Positions 31,704 to 44,000 of a stretch of 64,000 nucleotides of DNA are shown in pieces (the first letter of the stretch is position 1; each line of letters opens with the position of its first letter). The stretch is from contig NC_134933.1 in NCBI RefSeq assembly GCF_051020765.1, forward strand, positions 4,809,461 to 4,873,460. Direction: 5' to 3'. The notes below the pieces were generated by a model. The model was not told where the DNA came from. It saw nothing but the letters and a program-made list of their open reading frames with translations, and searched no databases. Position numbers and translations under genes: made by a program. This DNA is from Lasioglossum baleicum (Eukaryota > Arthropoda > Insecta > Hymenoptera > Halictidae).

Positions 31704-33863
31704 TCGAAGAGGTTCTCGTTACCAGATGTGTCTTCCTGTAAACGATTTTCGTCGAAATTTCGTCCTCCGGAAGATGGATCGGTACGTTCGAGGAGCCAGC
31801 CAAGAGCGGCGTGATGAATGAACAGGCATCTCTTTGGTCACGTACTTTCAAGTGGCTGCTCATCTTTGGCCCGAGTTTTTGCGCCGCGAGAGACAGTCTT
31901 GGAATATAAAGCGAAGCTCTCGGGAGATGTTTTTCTTCGTTATTAGGCTGACGGATGGCGTCTCGAATTTCAATCCGAGTCCGTCAGGACTCCACGAACG
32001 CGCGCTGCTTCTATCTTTCCCAAGGCCTACGTGAACCTCCGAGCGCGTCGATAGTTATCGAGTGTCTCCGAATGAATCGCGCACGTTCATTTTATGCTCT
32101 ATCCGAGATATACATATTAACAGTCGTTCGACGAGTACGCCTATATCCGCCCGGACTTGAACACACGATCGTGCTTTTCTTTGCGCGAGTCGTCGGATGT
32201 ACTTCTTCGTGGCCGCTGGCTTCCTCATCGCTCTAAGACATAACGAATGCGTTTTACGTCTACACCGCTGAGAATTATATTTGAAAATGACACCAGAAAC
32301 TCTCGACACTCTGGAAATGTTGTTCTACCTAAACATTCTTCCGTAAAGTTTTTGCGGCGAGTTGCGAGAACGTTCGCGCATTGATAGGTCCGGCAGCGTG
32401 GAATCTCGTTGGCTCTTTTCCCTCGTCTCGTTTCTGCCACTCTTTTTTAATAATTAGTGGCATCGCAGGAAGCGGTGGAGGGGATTAGGGAACAATGAGA
32501 ATTAATGAAAAAGGGCAAGACGAGGGGCGCGACTACGCGAGCGAGGAATAATTTCGATGGGCGTCGAGTTCACGTTGCGAGGGTAACACTTGTAATTTCG
32601 TTCTCGTTGGGAAACAACTGCCGGCATCCCGTTCGTCGTTCTCTTTTTCCGCGGGCTCTTTCTCTCGCGCGTTTTCCACCCTCGTCCCATGCAACACTGC
32701 TCTCGCGGGCAGCGGCAATTATAAATTGTCCGTAATTTCGTTTACTTTGCCGCGGCCGTGTCTCAAAAAATAACACAATGCAGCCGACGCGTCGGTTCTC
32801 GCGGATTGTCTCGTGCACGCTAATTTACACCATCGTTTCGCAGAATTTCTGGCTGACGAATGGACGAGGATTCAGCGTATGTAGAAGCACAATTAGATCT
32901 GCATTATTCAAACGCGTTCCTTGACCCGCGAATTGAACATTTATAGCGACAACCACTAGTAAAACTCGCCGAAATTCCGCTGGAACGTCATGACGGCTAG
33001 AAACGAGAGATTCGAATAAAAAGATCTTCAGATTTCAAAAGACAGGAGAGGGAAATGAGGCGTGCGCCGCGGCCAACTATGTAAATTCAGGATTACATAA
33101 TTAAACAGTTACCGCGAGGTGCTGGGAATTCTGTTCCTAGCAATATCCACCCTCTATCCGTTATCGCGCCGATACCGCTTCCCCTCACATAATTTCCGCG
33201 TTACATAAATTCACAAGTCATGGTTTAATTTCGAGTTACATCTCGCGCCAGCTGCTACCGTTCTTTTTCCACGGGGTCGTTCTCCTAATCGCTTTATATT
33301 TGTCAGCAATTAGAAAAGTGTGGGAATCAGCACTGGCCGCTGCCGACGACGGCCGGCTGCCTCTCGAGGAATTAATTATTAATCTTAATCCAACTGCACC
33401 GGTCCGTTCTTCCTCTAATTCTTATTTCAGGAGAACGCGGTAAGACGTGGTTGGGCGTGTTAAAAATACATTAAACCGTGACTGTTGACTGTCCCGCAGC
33501 GAGAGAGAGAAAGGAGAGCGCGGTCCATTAATTATCGAGCGCATTTATCGCCCGGTCGGATTAAGATGTCGCGATCGCGGCCCAAAGCCGCCGTTCGTTT
33601 CCCCGGTGAGAACGAAATTCCATTGTGTGGAGGGTGCGCGTTCGAAATCCGTGTTCCCTCGGCGGGGCCCGTGAAAGGACCCGCGAAAAGGAGCAGCGCG
33701 TTGGAAGACGAATGGCCGGGCGTAATGAAGAATAAAAGCCCGCGCGAGCCGGCCGCGCTCCACTGAAAACTCTTTTAAAAAATGACTGCACGCGCCCGGA
33801 CCACCTAGGTGGCAGCGGGCCGAGGTGAAACGTATACGCACACGAGAGAGCGAAAGACAGAGA

Positions 33864-33868
<5 letters not shown>

Positions 33869-33894
<26 letters not shown>
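33869..33894. repeat. (GA)n microsatellite
   Basis: Thirteen GA units at the end of a longer GA-rich run from 33843. Confidence 0.9.
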
Positions 33895-36800
33895 CACACG
33901 CCGGGGATCGACGTTGGAGAGTCTCGATCGTGTTGTCTCACTCGGCGAGGGAGATCCTGTCGGCAAGAAGTCGACAGTCTGCCGGGGATTAATTAAATAA
34001 ATTCTCGGGGCATTGTCGACGCTTTCCCAGCGCGAGACGGATCTTTTCCAGGGCCGGACCCTTTCTCCCCCGATCGCCGGGAGCAGCCACGTCGGCCGGC
34101 CACGACTGCTGAAGACAAATCGCCGGTATTTGCATTTTTAAGCGACATAAATTAAGCCTCGCTCCGAAAAACCACCGGCAAATGTCGAGCGCCGGTGACG
34201 CGCGCCCCCCTTCTGTGCTTGTCCCTAAGCGGAGAACGAGCTGTTCATGCACACGCGCACATCTCATCAGCCAGCTGATAGTCCAGCGACGTTGACGTCG
34301 TCGTCAAGAACGGGGAGCGGCGAGGATCGAATCCGGGCCGTGCGTAAAAGAGCCGATCGACGCCATTTTTTTGCGGCTTTCTATTTTATTCGGCTGTAAA
34401 GCAGCGTCGGCCTCAACACGGCGGTATAAAGTGCACGCCATAAGCGGACAAGGGGCGGCGGAGGACGACCAGGATGACCAGCTGGAACGCAGCCACCATT
34501 GGTGGAGAGACCGTTCGAGGATTCACCGTTAAAAAATCAAAAACTGCTGCCGCGTTTTGCAATTATGCGCGCAAGAGGGTTCGATCACCTCCGAGTATCG
34601 TTACGACTTCCTCGTTACGGCGGGCCTGCTCGACGCAGAACCTTTTCGACGGTCACGAGATCGTGGACGGACACATGCGACCTTGGACTTGCGAGGTAAC
34701 AAAATACTCGATTCAATTAGCAAAGGGACTCCACGCTGGAATCTGACCGCCGGATAAACGAACTGCTCCGAGCGAGTCTATTCAATTAAATACTCCTCGT
34801 TAACTCCGATCGCAGAACGGGGCTCACCTCGAAACGTTAATGGCTGTGACTGGCACCGTGCGTTGCTGTTTCTTGCTTCGCCGGTTTTTGCGTGCGGGGG
34901 ATTATAACGTTAACGCGCGTTCGCTACTTGAACGGCTATGTTGCAATTCACGGAAATACTATGGGTTTCTTCTGGAGCTGTGTCACGAGCTTCGCCTATT
35001 GCTTTTGAAAAAGTTTTCAGGGTCATTTTGATCGTAGCGTTTATTTTCCTAATCTACAGGGAGTTTTAGCAATATTTCATATACAATGTGACGTTTCAAC
35101 CGTACCCCAAAGATTAACATCAAATCACCGAAACCAGTGTACGGGACGTGGTACATGATTCGGTCAGCTAATAGAGAACCACTTTGAAAATAGGAATCAC
35201 TTTGCATTTTAACATCCCGTTTGGATGAAAGACTGAATGGTGGATTTTCCCGGAGAACAAATAGAAGAGGCAACCGCGGCAGTCGACCGCGATTAATTAC
35301 TTAGCGCTTGAGGAACACGTATACGTGCACGGTAGTGCTGAGAACGGGCGTTAATTTTCTTTCGCCGGGACTCGATTTCGATTTCTATCGGGGTCTCTGT
35401 GGGACGGTTTGAACACCGCTTAAATTCGTTCGATCCCGGGCACGGCGGTGGCGTCAGGGCTCTCTTTGAAGCCCGATCAAGCCCGGATTCCCTTCAGGTG
35501 AATGGCACTTTCAACGCGTGAAATGAGCAGTCGACGACGCGGCACGGAATGATCGGAATCGGACCGGACGAAGGCTTACGATAATCTCGCCTGAAACACG
35601 CCGATTACGCCCGGTTCTCGTTTCACGGTGTTTCCCGACAAGCGTTCGGCGATTCGCCCGACCGTTCTCCGGCGCCCCTACAATTCGACGCCGTTGTACA
35701 CGAGTCGCCCACCGGGACGCTCCGCACCAACCGCACGGAACACCGCTATCCCCTGATGAGATTGCGAGAAACAGGGTGCCGAGAGGGTGGGCGAGAGAAA
35801 CGAAGAGGAAGGGAAAAAAGAGAGAGAGAGAGGGAGCGGTACGGTCCAAAGTTTCGAACGCTGGCAAAGATGCAACGGCGATAGGATGAGCCCGGGGAGA
35901 CGCCGGAAATACGAGGCTCGTGGTAAAATACCTGTTCGGCGGAAAAAGGAGAAGATACAGCGGAAACGGAACGGCGAAGTGGTCCGTGAGCGAAATGATC
36001 GCCGAATTTCTCTCCCCGTAATGTTTCCCTCGGACTCTCGCCGGGACCTCTTCCTGTGCCCGTTGCCACGGGAGCGGGAGGTGGACGACCAGTGAAAAAA
36101 TGAGGAAGAAAACAGAGGCGAAAGAGATAGAGAGGAAGAGAGATCACAGCTTTGACCTGGCTTCGATTTGGAACGGCAGCAGCACCAGCAGGCACGGCAC
36201 GCTGGTTGCTCCGCTCTGGCCTGGCTCTGGCTCCCCGAGGCGAACGGGAGCACTCTCCGAGGAAATGGACAGATGGTCTGGAAGCTGCTCAATTCCACCT
36301 CGAGCAGAATCAGAATCCCGTTGTGTATATTCCCGCACGTTCGTTTCCCCGGCGCACCGTGTTCGAGTTCGGCCACCGACCGACCGGCCGATGGAAAATC
36401 CGGGCGAGGCCGGTTTACGTTCGCTTCGATCTGACAGTGGCTCCTGTTGGGTGCCAAATGCAATTTAGACCGGGGAAAACTTGCGCCATTGCGCAATACG
36501 CCCCGAGGAATCTCGACCCATGCGGCGCGTGTAATTAATCACATTGTCCGGGCAAGTTTGATGGCGCACTGCAAGCGCCAAAGACGCCACCACCCTCGAC
36601 GACGACGACGCCATATTTTCACTCGACGTACTTCCATTAGACGAAATTGAAAGACGTCCTGTCGCGGTGACTTTTTTAGAATCACACCCTCGGACCGCCT
36701 TCTATTTGCTTTTCGATCTCGCTAAAAGGCGGCCACGCTAAAATCCCATTTAAAAAACATTGGCGAGACCAGGGGCTCGGAAAGATATCATCTCGAGAAA

Positions 36801-36897
36801 ATGTTTACTCTATCGCTAAATGTGCGCCCCAAAATAGCGCCGTGTCCTTGAAAGCCTACGGTCACAAAAACTGGAGATATTTAATAGTCACACGCTG

Positions 36898-37096
36898 CTG
36901 ATCGGTAGACTGCGGATTTTATGCATTTATGACACAAAATGGATGCACGTAATTTAAAACAGTAAAAACATTAAGGCGATTTAAGAGGGTCCATGTGTTA
37001 TTTCCAATTCACTGAAATTTTTATAACGGTTCTTGGGTTTTGTGACTGACGAACAAAATCTTTATTTTGCTTAAAGATCCGCAGTCTATTGATCAG
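36898..37096. mobile_element. MITE, about 200 bp, TIR with GACTGCGGAT core
   Basis: The left end CTGATCGGTAGACTGCGGAT (36898-36917) is inverted at 37077-37096 with two mismatches. The interior is AT-rich (TTTATGCATTTATGACAC and so on) against CpG-rich flanks, and has no coding potential. If the element proper starts at the TA before GACTGCGGAT, a TA duplication is present on both sides. Family unknown; a TA-inserting superfamily is inferred. Confidence 0.75.
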
Positions 37097-40000
37097 TGTA
37101 AAAATCCGTCCATTTTCTGTTTCTCCTTAAACTGTGGAATCATAGCATACTTCATACAACTATTTGCATATGAAATTAACTAAATTATTATATACTTAGC
37201 GATATCGAAAAGATATTTCTGAAGCGATTTCTATTCTTGAACGGAAGTTAGTAATTGCATGAACGGTGGCATACGCGATCTCAACCAAGTATTTTCTGCC
37301 AGGAATGGCGAACGAATGGAGGAAAGTCGGTCAAAAGATATTTAATATTCGCGACCGATTGACGGTATCCATTTTCGATTAAGATTCTGCGGTGAAGCTG
37401 CAGCGTATCGAATCGCAGACGCTGGGCAGGGTGCGCGGTGGTTTCTCGCCCGGTTTCCAACAACGGGTATAAATCATATCTCGATGGTGGAAAGCGCGAT
37501 GGTCCGCGAAGGACGACATCGAGCGGCCCTCCTCGAATTAATAATCCCGAGAGCGACTCCGGCGCGGAGTAGCGTCTTGCTCGCTTTTGCCACGAGCACG
37601 GTGATCGAAGAGATCCGTTTCTTTTGGCACGAGGTTAGAGAACCTCCTCCCCCATCCTCGAGGGCGGACGTGCCCCACGGGGTGGGGGACAGATACAAAT
37701 GGAATACACGGAATTCCGGGGCCATTAATGTGACCAATGATAAATCGCAGGCAATACTTTAAACGATGACTGCCGAGGCACCGTTCTTGTTCGTATTTTT
37801 GCCAAGAGCACCGCGCAGTCTGTCAAGAAGACATTCGCCCCCACCACCTTTGTCCTCCACCCGGTGCGCGTCCTGGCCTGGCCGGCAACCTTAATTCCAT
37901 TCTGTCTCGCGGCGAGTACAGGCTGCTTCGCCAGACATTCGCCACAGTGTCCCGACTAATTCAATTCAAATCACTTATTCCTTGCCTACGAAAAAGAATT
38001 ACATCTACAATTCTTTGTATAATTGCAGACCTAGTTCTTTGTACCCCTACTTAACTGTTCTTCATCCCGAGGGTACACTTTTTCTCGAAACACTTGGAAC
38101 AAAGTTGTATCGAAGCCTATGATAATTGAAACGCATCCACAACTCATCGCACCGTCAGAGTTCAAACCTTCAAACCGTTAAAACCCTGTGTGAACCGGAC
38201 GTTTTCCGCGTGTAGGGACTAGATTTTTTCGGTCTAAACGGGAGGTAGAATAGTAATGGGATTTTCGATGCCGGCGAAGCATCCTGTACCCACACGAGTC
38301 CGTGCGCGCGGTTGTCCGAGTCAACGAACGTCGCTCTCGTCTTTGATTTATCGTCCGGCAATGACGGCTAAGTGCTCCTTTGACTTTCGTCCCAGGGCAC
38401 CGGGAACCGCATCGTTCATTTGCAAAGGGAGCCTGTAAATCACGCCACGCTGATAACCGATCGCGGGACACCGACGTACGCTTCCGTGCGCTGCGTGACA
38501 GCCGTCTGGATTTTCGGCTTAATGTCGCGCCGTATCGATAGAATCCGGAGCGCGTTATGCATTCGACGACCTGCTTTCTCTCGCCTTTTTTCTTCCCCCG
38601 TGGGGCTCACTCGAGATTTCGACTGACTTCGACTCGTCGACGAACCACCCGTATCTGATTTCGCTCGGGGGGACCTCCACGGAAAATTAGAAAGGTTTAC
38701 CGTATTGTTTGCGCAGGGCGGAAGGACAGATCTGTTTGCCGCAATTGGAGCCGCTGTTTGACAAACGATTATCAACCGATATTCAGCGACGTATGTACGA
38801 TTGATTCCCGTCTCCCCTTTCCTAATACATACGTCGAAGAGCCGGATCGTCTTCCGTGCTTTTTATGATAAACGACGATCCAGGGGCGGCACGAATCGAC
38901 ACAATGCTCGACAAAGGGAGCTATTTTTCAGGATGTCGGCGCGGACGGCAGCGACGAAAACTCGCGGCTTGAAACTTTAATACGCGGTTTCACCGCGCGC
39001 GCGAACAGGACATTAAAGCGTCCGCGAGCAGAGCGAATTTTTCACTCGGCCGGAAATCGTCGAACGGGCTAAAAATCCGTGATTTACGACGGGCGGCCGG
39101 CGTGTCGAGCGGAGATCCATCCAATTATTTCTGTACCAACGTCAACGCATTTGCAATTTGATTTATCGCACGGCTCGCCAGCGATACCGGCCGTTTGGCG
39201 CGAGTCCAAATGCGCCGAATTCCCGTACGGAAATCTTTTTTCTAAGACGGCCGCGCGGCGTAAAGCTGTCGAGCCGGAACATTGCGAAACGGGCGAAAAC
39301 ACCGGGGTTCAAATGGATCCGCGGACGCCGCGTCGGGCCGCCTCTCTTCAAACAAACTCGTCGGCTCTCGAACAACAATCCCGCGCGATGCTAGCGGGGA
39401 AAAAGTAGCCCCGATTCGCCGCTAAAGATAACTAATTCTCCGGGCTTCGTCCCGGACGTGTAATTCCGCTCGGAGCACGGTGATCGACGACACTCGGGAC
39501 GATCCCGACATCCGTCTCGCACGGGAGGGTACGACGTCGACAGGGGAACGACGTTATTTCGGAGCGGAAGCCTCTCAAACCAAGGCAAACAAGGGGAGAA
39601 TCGTAATTTCTTTCTACGTTCCGGGTGGACCCGTTAGGAAGACCGATCCCGGAAGAGCAGATCGGTTTCCCGACAGGTTGACAGGCGTTGGTGGGCCCAC
39701 GCGCGAAATCTCGAGCACCCACTAAATGGGTGGGGGCACGAGGATCCACTGTGAAAACGCAGACTAATGACGCGAGCAGGCCGTCCACGGTTAGTCGAGC
39801 GAACCAGGACAAGCGGGGGTGATTCTGGTAAGGGAAAAAGCTGCGCGGGAGGAGCGAAGCGGGGCTGAAGAGGGTAGCGTTTGGTTACCGGGACAGGGGC
39901 CGAGGGCCTGGACAGCTCTGGACACGAGAAGGTCTTCCCAATTCCAGGAGTCAATACACGCGGATATTGCAGCTATTTGAAGCCCCTTCCCGTTCGAATG

Positions 40001-43000
40001 AGAGTAAACGAGAAAGCGGAGCCGAGTGGAAATCAGGGTGGCGGCCGAGGGGGGCCGGCGGGAGCAGAAAGAGGTGGCCGACCGAAGGTTCGGGGGCTCG
40101 CACGGAGGGAAAGAGCGCTAGTGTCACATCCAATAAAATTGCCTGCTCACCCCCAGGGCCGAGGCCACCCTCGTGGAATAAAATGCAGTATCGGCCTGCA
40201 GCGAGTACCGATTGTAAAATGAGAGCCATCGAGAAAGAGGGAGAGCGAAAGGGAGAGAGAGCAGGGACGAACGAAGGAGACCGGTGGAAGAGCGGCGAAG
40301 GGCGAGGAACCAGGCAAATGTAATATAGAAACGTACCCGTCCGCTATTCCGCTCTCTCTCTCTCTCTCTTCCCCCCGCTGATCTATAATAGTTCCTGTTT
40401 CTCTCCGGCGCACGGTCGATTTACGGGATACTGGGCCGTTCTCATGACGCCGGCAACGCTACAAACGTGTGCACGAGGCGCGTGCATGTATTTATGGCTC
40501 GTGGCCGAGGGATGAAAGTCGTTCGCGCGCGTCCACGGGGCCCCTCCGCTCGTGAATAAACGAAGGAAACCGGGGGAGATCTTATTTCTAGACGTGGTGC
40601 GCGCCGCTAGGAAAACAGAGGAGTTACGACGAAACCGGGGCCATTTAAATGAAGGAATGTTACGTTCGATTGGACAAGCGATCGCGGAAGCCGCTTTGAC
40701 AGCCAGCGAGTCGAAAGGTGAGGCGGTTCTCGGTGTCTCCCTCTCGAGTGCCCTTCGTTGATCCCCCGCTCTTTAACCGAGTTAAACGTCATTCGACGGA
40801 GTGACAGTCGAGACGACGAAACTTCCAGGCGACCGGCTCGGAAACCGATCCCACCCCAGCTGTCACCGATCTCCCCATCCCCCTCCGGTCCCTCGTGGTC
40901 GGGACGCGAATTATGATTCACGGGCAAAACATTTCACTGGAAGCTACTTTTTCTCCCGGCTCGTTGTCAACGACTCCCGGCGGGGAAGGACGGAGGGGAC
41001 ACGACGGAGAAAAATGGCGAATAAGGCGTCGCCGGATCCTTTTGTACACGATCCTCGTCGATGTCGACGTCGAAACGGGGTGGGTGGCCAGGCGAACGCG
41101 CCCCAGAGCAAATGATTTGTGGCGTTAGGCGGCTCGTCTCGTCTCGATTCCCAGCGGCGCGGCGTACGGAGACGAGCTTCTGCCTTGGAATCGATGCCCG
41201 GTTCTCCGAACAAGACTACTTAATAAGACGCAGACGCATCGGGATGCGCGCGAGTGTCACAATTATCAGGACTCTCGAGCCCCGACGACTTGCTTCTTCG
41301 GCTACACGTTTCACCGACTCTCCATCTCTCCATCTTTCTCTCTCTCTCTTTCTTTCATCCTTCTCGTCGGGGTAGTTCGGGATAGTCTCGTCCCGAGAGG
41401 TGGAGTTTCCAGCCAGACTTCGACTACTCGATCCTCTGGCCTCCAAGTGGTTCGCTCGTCTTCCTCTGTCAACCCCCGGACGCCCCACCCCTCCCCCCTT
41501 TAACCCGCCGCCACCGTACGTGGAATCGCTCCTGAGTGGCTTCGCGATTGGGGTACTTAAGCGGGACACGGACGAAGCGTTAATGAATCTCCGTTGGGAC
41601 TCGTTCGCGCCACCAGGTCGATACCCTTTAGCGCGCCCGAGCTTCGACGAAGAACGGTGCCGGAATACTCGAAAGGGACGAATCAATTTGGGCATCGTCA
41701 CGCTCTTCTGCCCGTTGCGAACATGCCACTGCGCTTCCCCGCGAGGCGCTCTCGCGATCGATAACCTGGGGAAATGATCGTTTCGAGCATTGGCTGGACG
41801 AATTCGTTCCTGGCCCCCTGAAATTAGTCCTTTGAAGACGATGATCGATTCTTGGTTTCTTTCTGCACGACCATCGTAGCATAATGTTGCAGTCGTATAT
41901 GCTGATTAATCAGATTTTTTTCGTGGTACTGGGGCTAGGTTTCAATTTCATTTATGTGTTTGAACTGGTTTCCTCGATCGAAGAATTGTTTCAATTCACT
42001 GTATTCATTTGAATTCACCTGACTAGCACTTCAAACCAAGAAAATGATTTGTTCCGCATCCAGCGGAGCTTTATTCTGAAGCTGACATCGTTCGAGTGAA
42101 ATATTCTGTGTTAAATACACCTGTAACAGTAGATGACAGTGCGGAGAGCCGTCCGCAGAGCGATAAATAAGCGGGATCGTAGGTAAACCATTAATTCGCA
42201 TGGATTCTGCACGTTAGCCGGGGAGAAATTGCTCGTCAAGATACCATTACGCGTCTGGGATCGTCCAAATCGGGCAGTCGATCCGAGCAATGGACCAGAC
42301 CAGCGACGGAATAGCATTCGAAGCGCATTCCATTCGTAATCCGTGCTCGCTGCCGGAAACCGGTATAACGCGGCGCAGCTCTTCCGCGGATCTCCGTTTA
42401 AGGGCATCCTAATTGTGCGGCGCGAAGATCGGGGATGCGATCGGCGACCCTTCAAGTCCGCGGCCGCTAGAAAATCGTCCTGGTACGTAAAGGAGCGGGA
42501 GAACGCGTGTCGCTGTGGCGCATGGAAAGGAGATGCAATCGGCCATGTAAAACAGGGTTGCCGGTAGCGTACATCTCCTCCGCTCCTTTGCTGGTGTTCG
42601 TGGCGTTCCCGCGGACCGCCACCGTCGAGCAGTCACGAACCCAGCAAACGGGAACCGGCGAAACCACGTACCCCGGCTTCGCGCTTCTTTCGGAATTAAT
42701 TTTACAACCTCCGCGTGTTAATTCTCCGACTCCGAGGCCGGTATTAAAAGTTCCGAAGATAGGGACCTTCCCTCTAATGAGCGTCGCCTTCGAATAATAT
42801 TAGTCCGCTCGCTCGTTTTGCCGATCCGAGAATACGCTATTCACGAATCCACTTTCTTCTTGATCGGTCGTGAGAAACAAACACCTTTCCTCTTCAACAT
42901 CTTCTGTCTGAGATCTTTGGTTCGCTCAATCGTGAGGACATTTCGGAGTAAGGGATGTTTAGCATCGCTCATAAATTAAAGATTCGATGCTTGATCGATC

Positions 43001-44000
43001 GCGAGAGAGAAACATCTTTTGTCTGAAGTCTTCGTTGGACAATTAGCTACTCCGGATCGGGAAGATTCGTGGGAACCATCCGTCCGTAACGACATTTCGG
43101 AACAAGGGATGAGCTTGTTCGCCTGCAGAATCCCCAATAAATGCATCCTCGGCGCAGCAGAGTCGGAGCTGTTCGTTCCCGGCGTGTACCTTCCGCGTTT
43201 CAGTCGGTTGTAGGGACTGTGATTTCAATCTGACCATTCGTGTTTCGAGCTTGCGGTAACATGGGGCTGGAACGGCTGCGATGGCGACGGTAGCAGCGCG
43301 AGAACGGAGCCGAAGGGGAGGAAGTCGTAGGAGACGAAGGAGGCGGAAAAGGTGGCGGCGCGCAGAGGGTGCCAGCCGCACTTGCCTCGCACGAAACACG
43401 ACTGCATTACGCTCGGCGCCCGTACATTAGGCGAGCAGACGACGAGTTTCCAGGTTGCACACACGATTGGCCGGTAATGCGCCTGGAATTTCCGACCTTC
43501 AGCCGCGGTTACAGATGTTCCTCTTACCGAACACTTCCGGGACACTCCCGAATACGTTCCCGCTAATGCTTCCGGCCCATTCTTATCGGAGATAAGCGAA
43601 CGATTGCGTCGAAAGATTACGGCGATTCCCTTGAACCACTCGGCGAGGTGCAGTCCGGGAAGACTTACGGACTACCCGCAAGAAAGAAGAATCTCCAATG
43701 GCTTTCAATTTCGGAATTATTTCTACGCTTTGTTATATGCAATTGAAATGTAGAGTGTGTGCTTTTCAATGGATAATCTAAGGCCAGTAATGCTTCAAGT
43801 CTCCTGCTAAATTGTTTAAATGTTTCACAAAAGAGATATGTTCCATTTCATATATATAACATTTTACCAAAGAAGATAAACAGCTAAACAAACGAACGTG
43901 TTAACGGGTGTGCAGATGTTTTTTCAACATTCTCTCGAACCAGACAACCTTGCGGCACCTCGAGCGAATAAAAAGCGAGCAATAAGCAGGAACCAGCGAG
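37097..44000. other. Gene-free stretch 37.1-44.0 kb
   Basis: No supported gene. Mostly CpG-rich, with AT-richer patches at 37.1-37.3, 37.95-38.15, 41.88-42.1 and 43.7-43.9 kb. Short CT tracts lie near 40.35 and 41.34 kb, and a diverged direct duplication lies at 42861-43145. Confidence 0.6.
42861..43145. repeat. Diverged tandem duplication, about 130-bp unit
   Basis: Copy one (about 42861-42980) and copy two (about 42992-43145) share, in order, GATCG-TCG-GAGA, a TCTTTTGTCTGA-like block, GACATTTCGGA--AAGGGATG and an ATAAAT end. Copy two has extra bases in its middle. Many substitutions make this an old duplication with no coding frame in common. Confidence 0.6.

Larger units (their letters stand above)
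30301..36897. other. Gene-free stretch 30.3-36.9 kb
   Basis: No supported gene. A YY1/Pho-like AAAATGGCGG lies at 30647-30656, a run of twelve C at 31692-31703, and a (GA)n tract at 33869-33894. A solo transposon-like end is at 30822. The 272-codon minus-strand frame at 35678-36496 is low-complexity Ser/Leu/Arg over CT-rich DNA and is not taken as a gene. Confidence 0.6.

Noticed and set aside
35678..36496. 272-codon minus-strand frame
   Set aside because: Long low-complexity Ser/Leu/Arg stretches come from CT- and GA-rich DNA on that strand, and three other frames overlap it. No recognisable domain.
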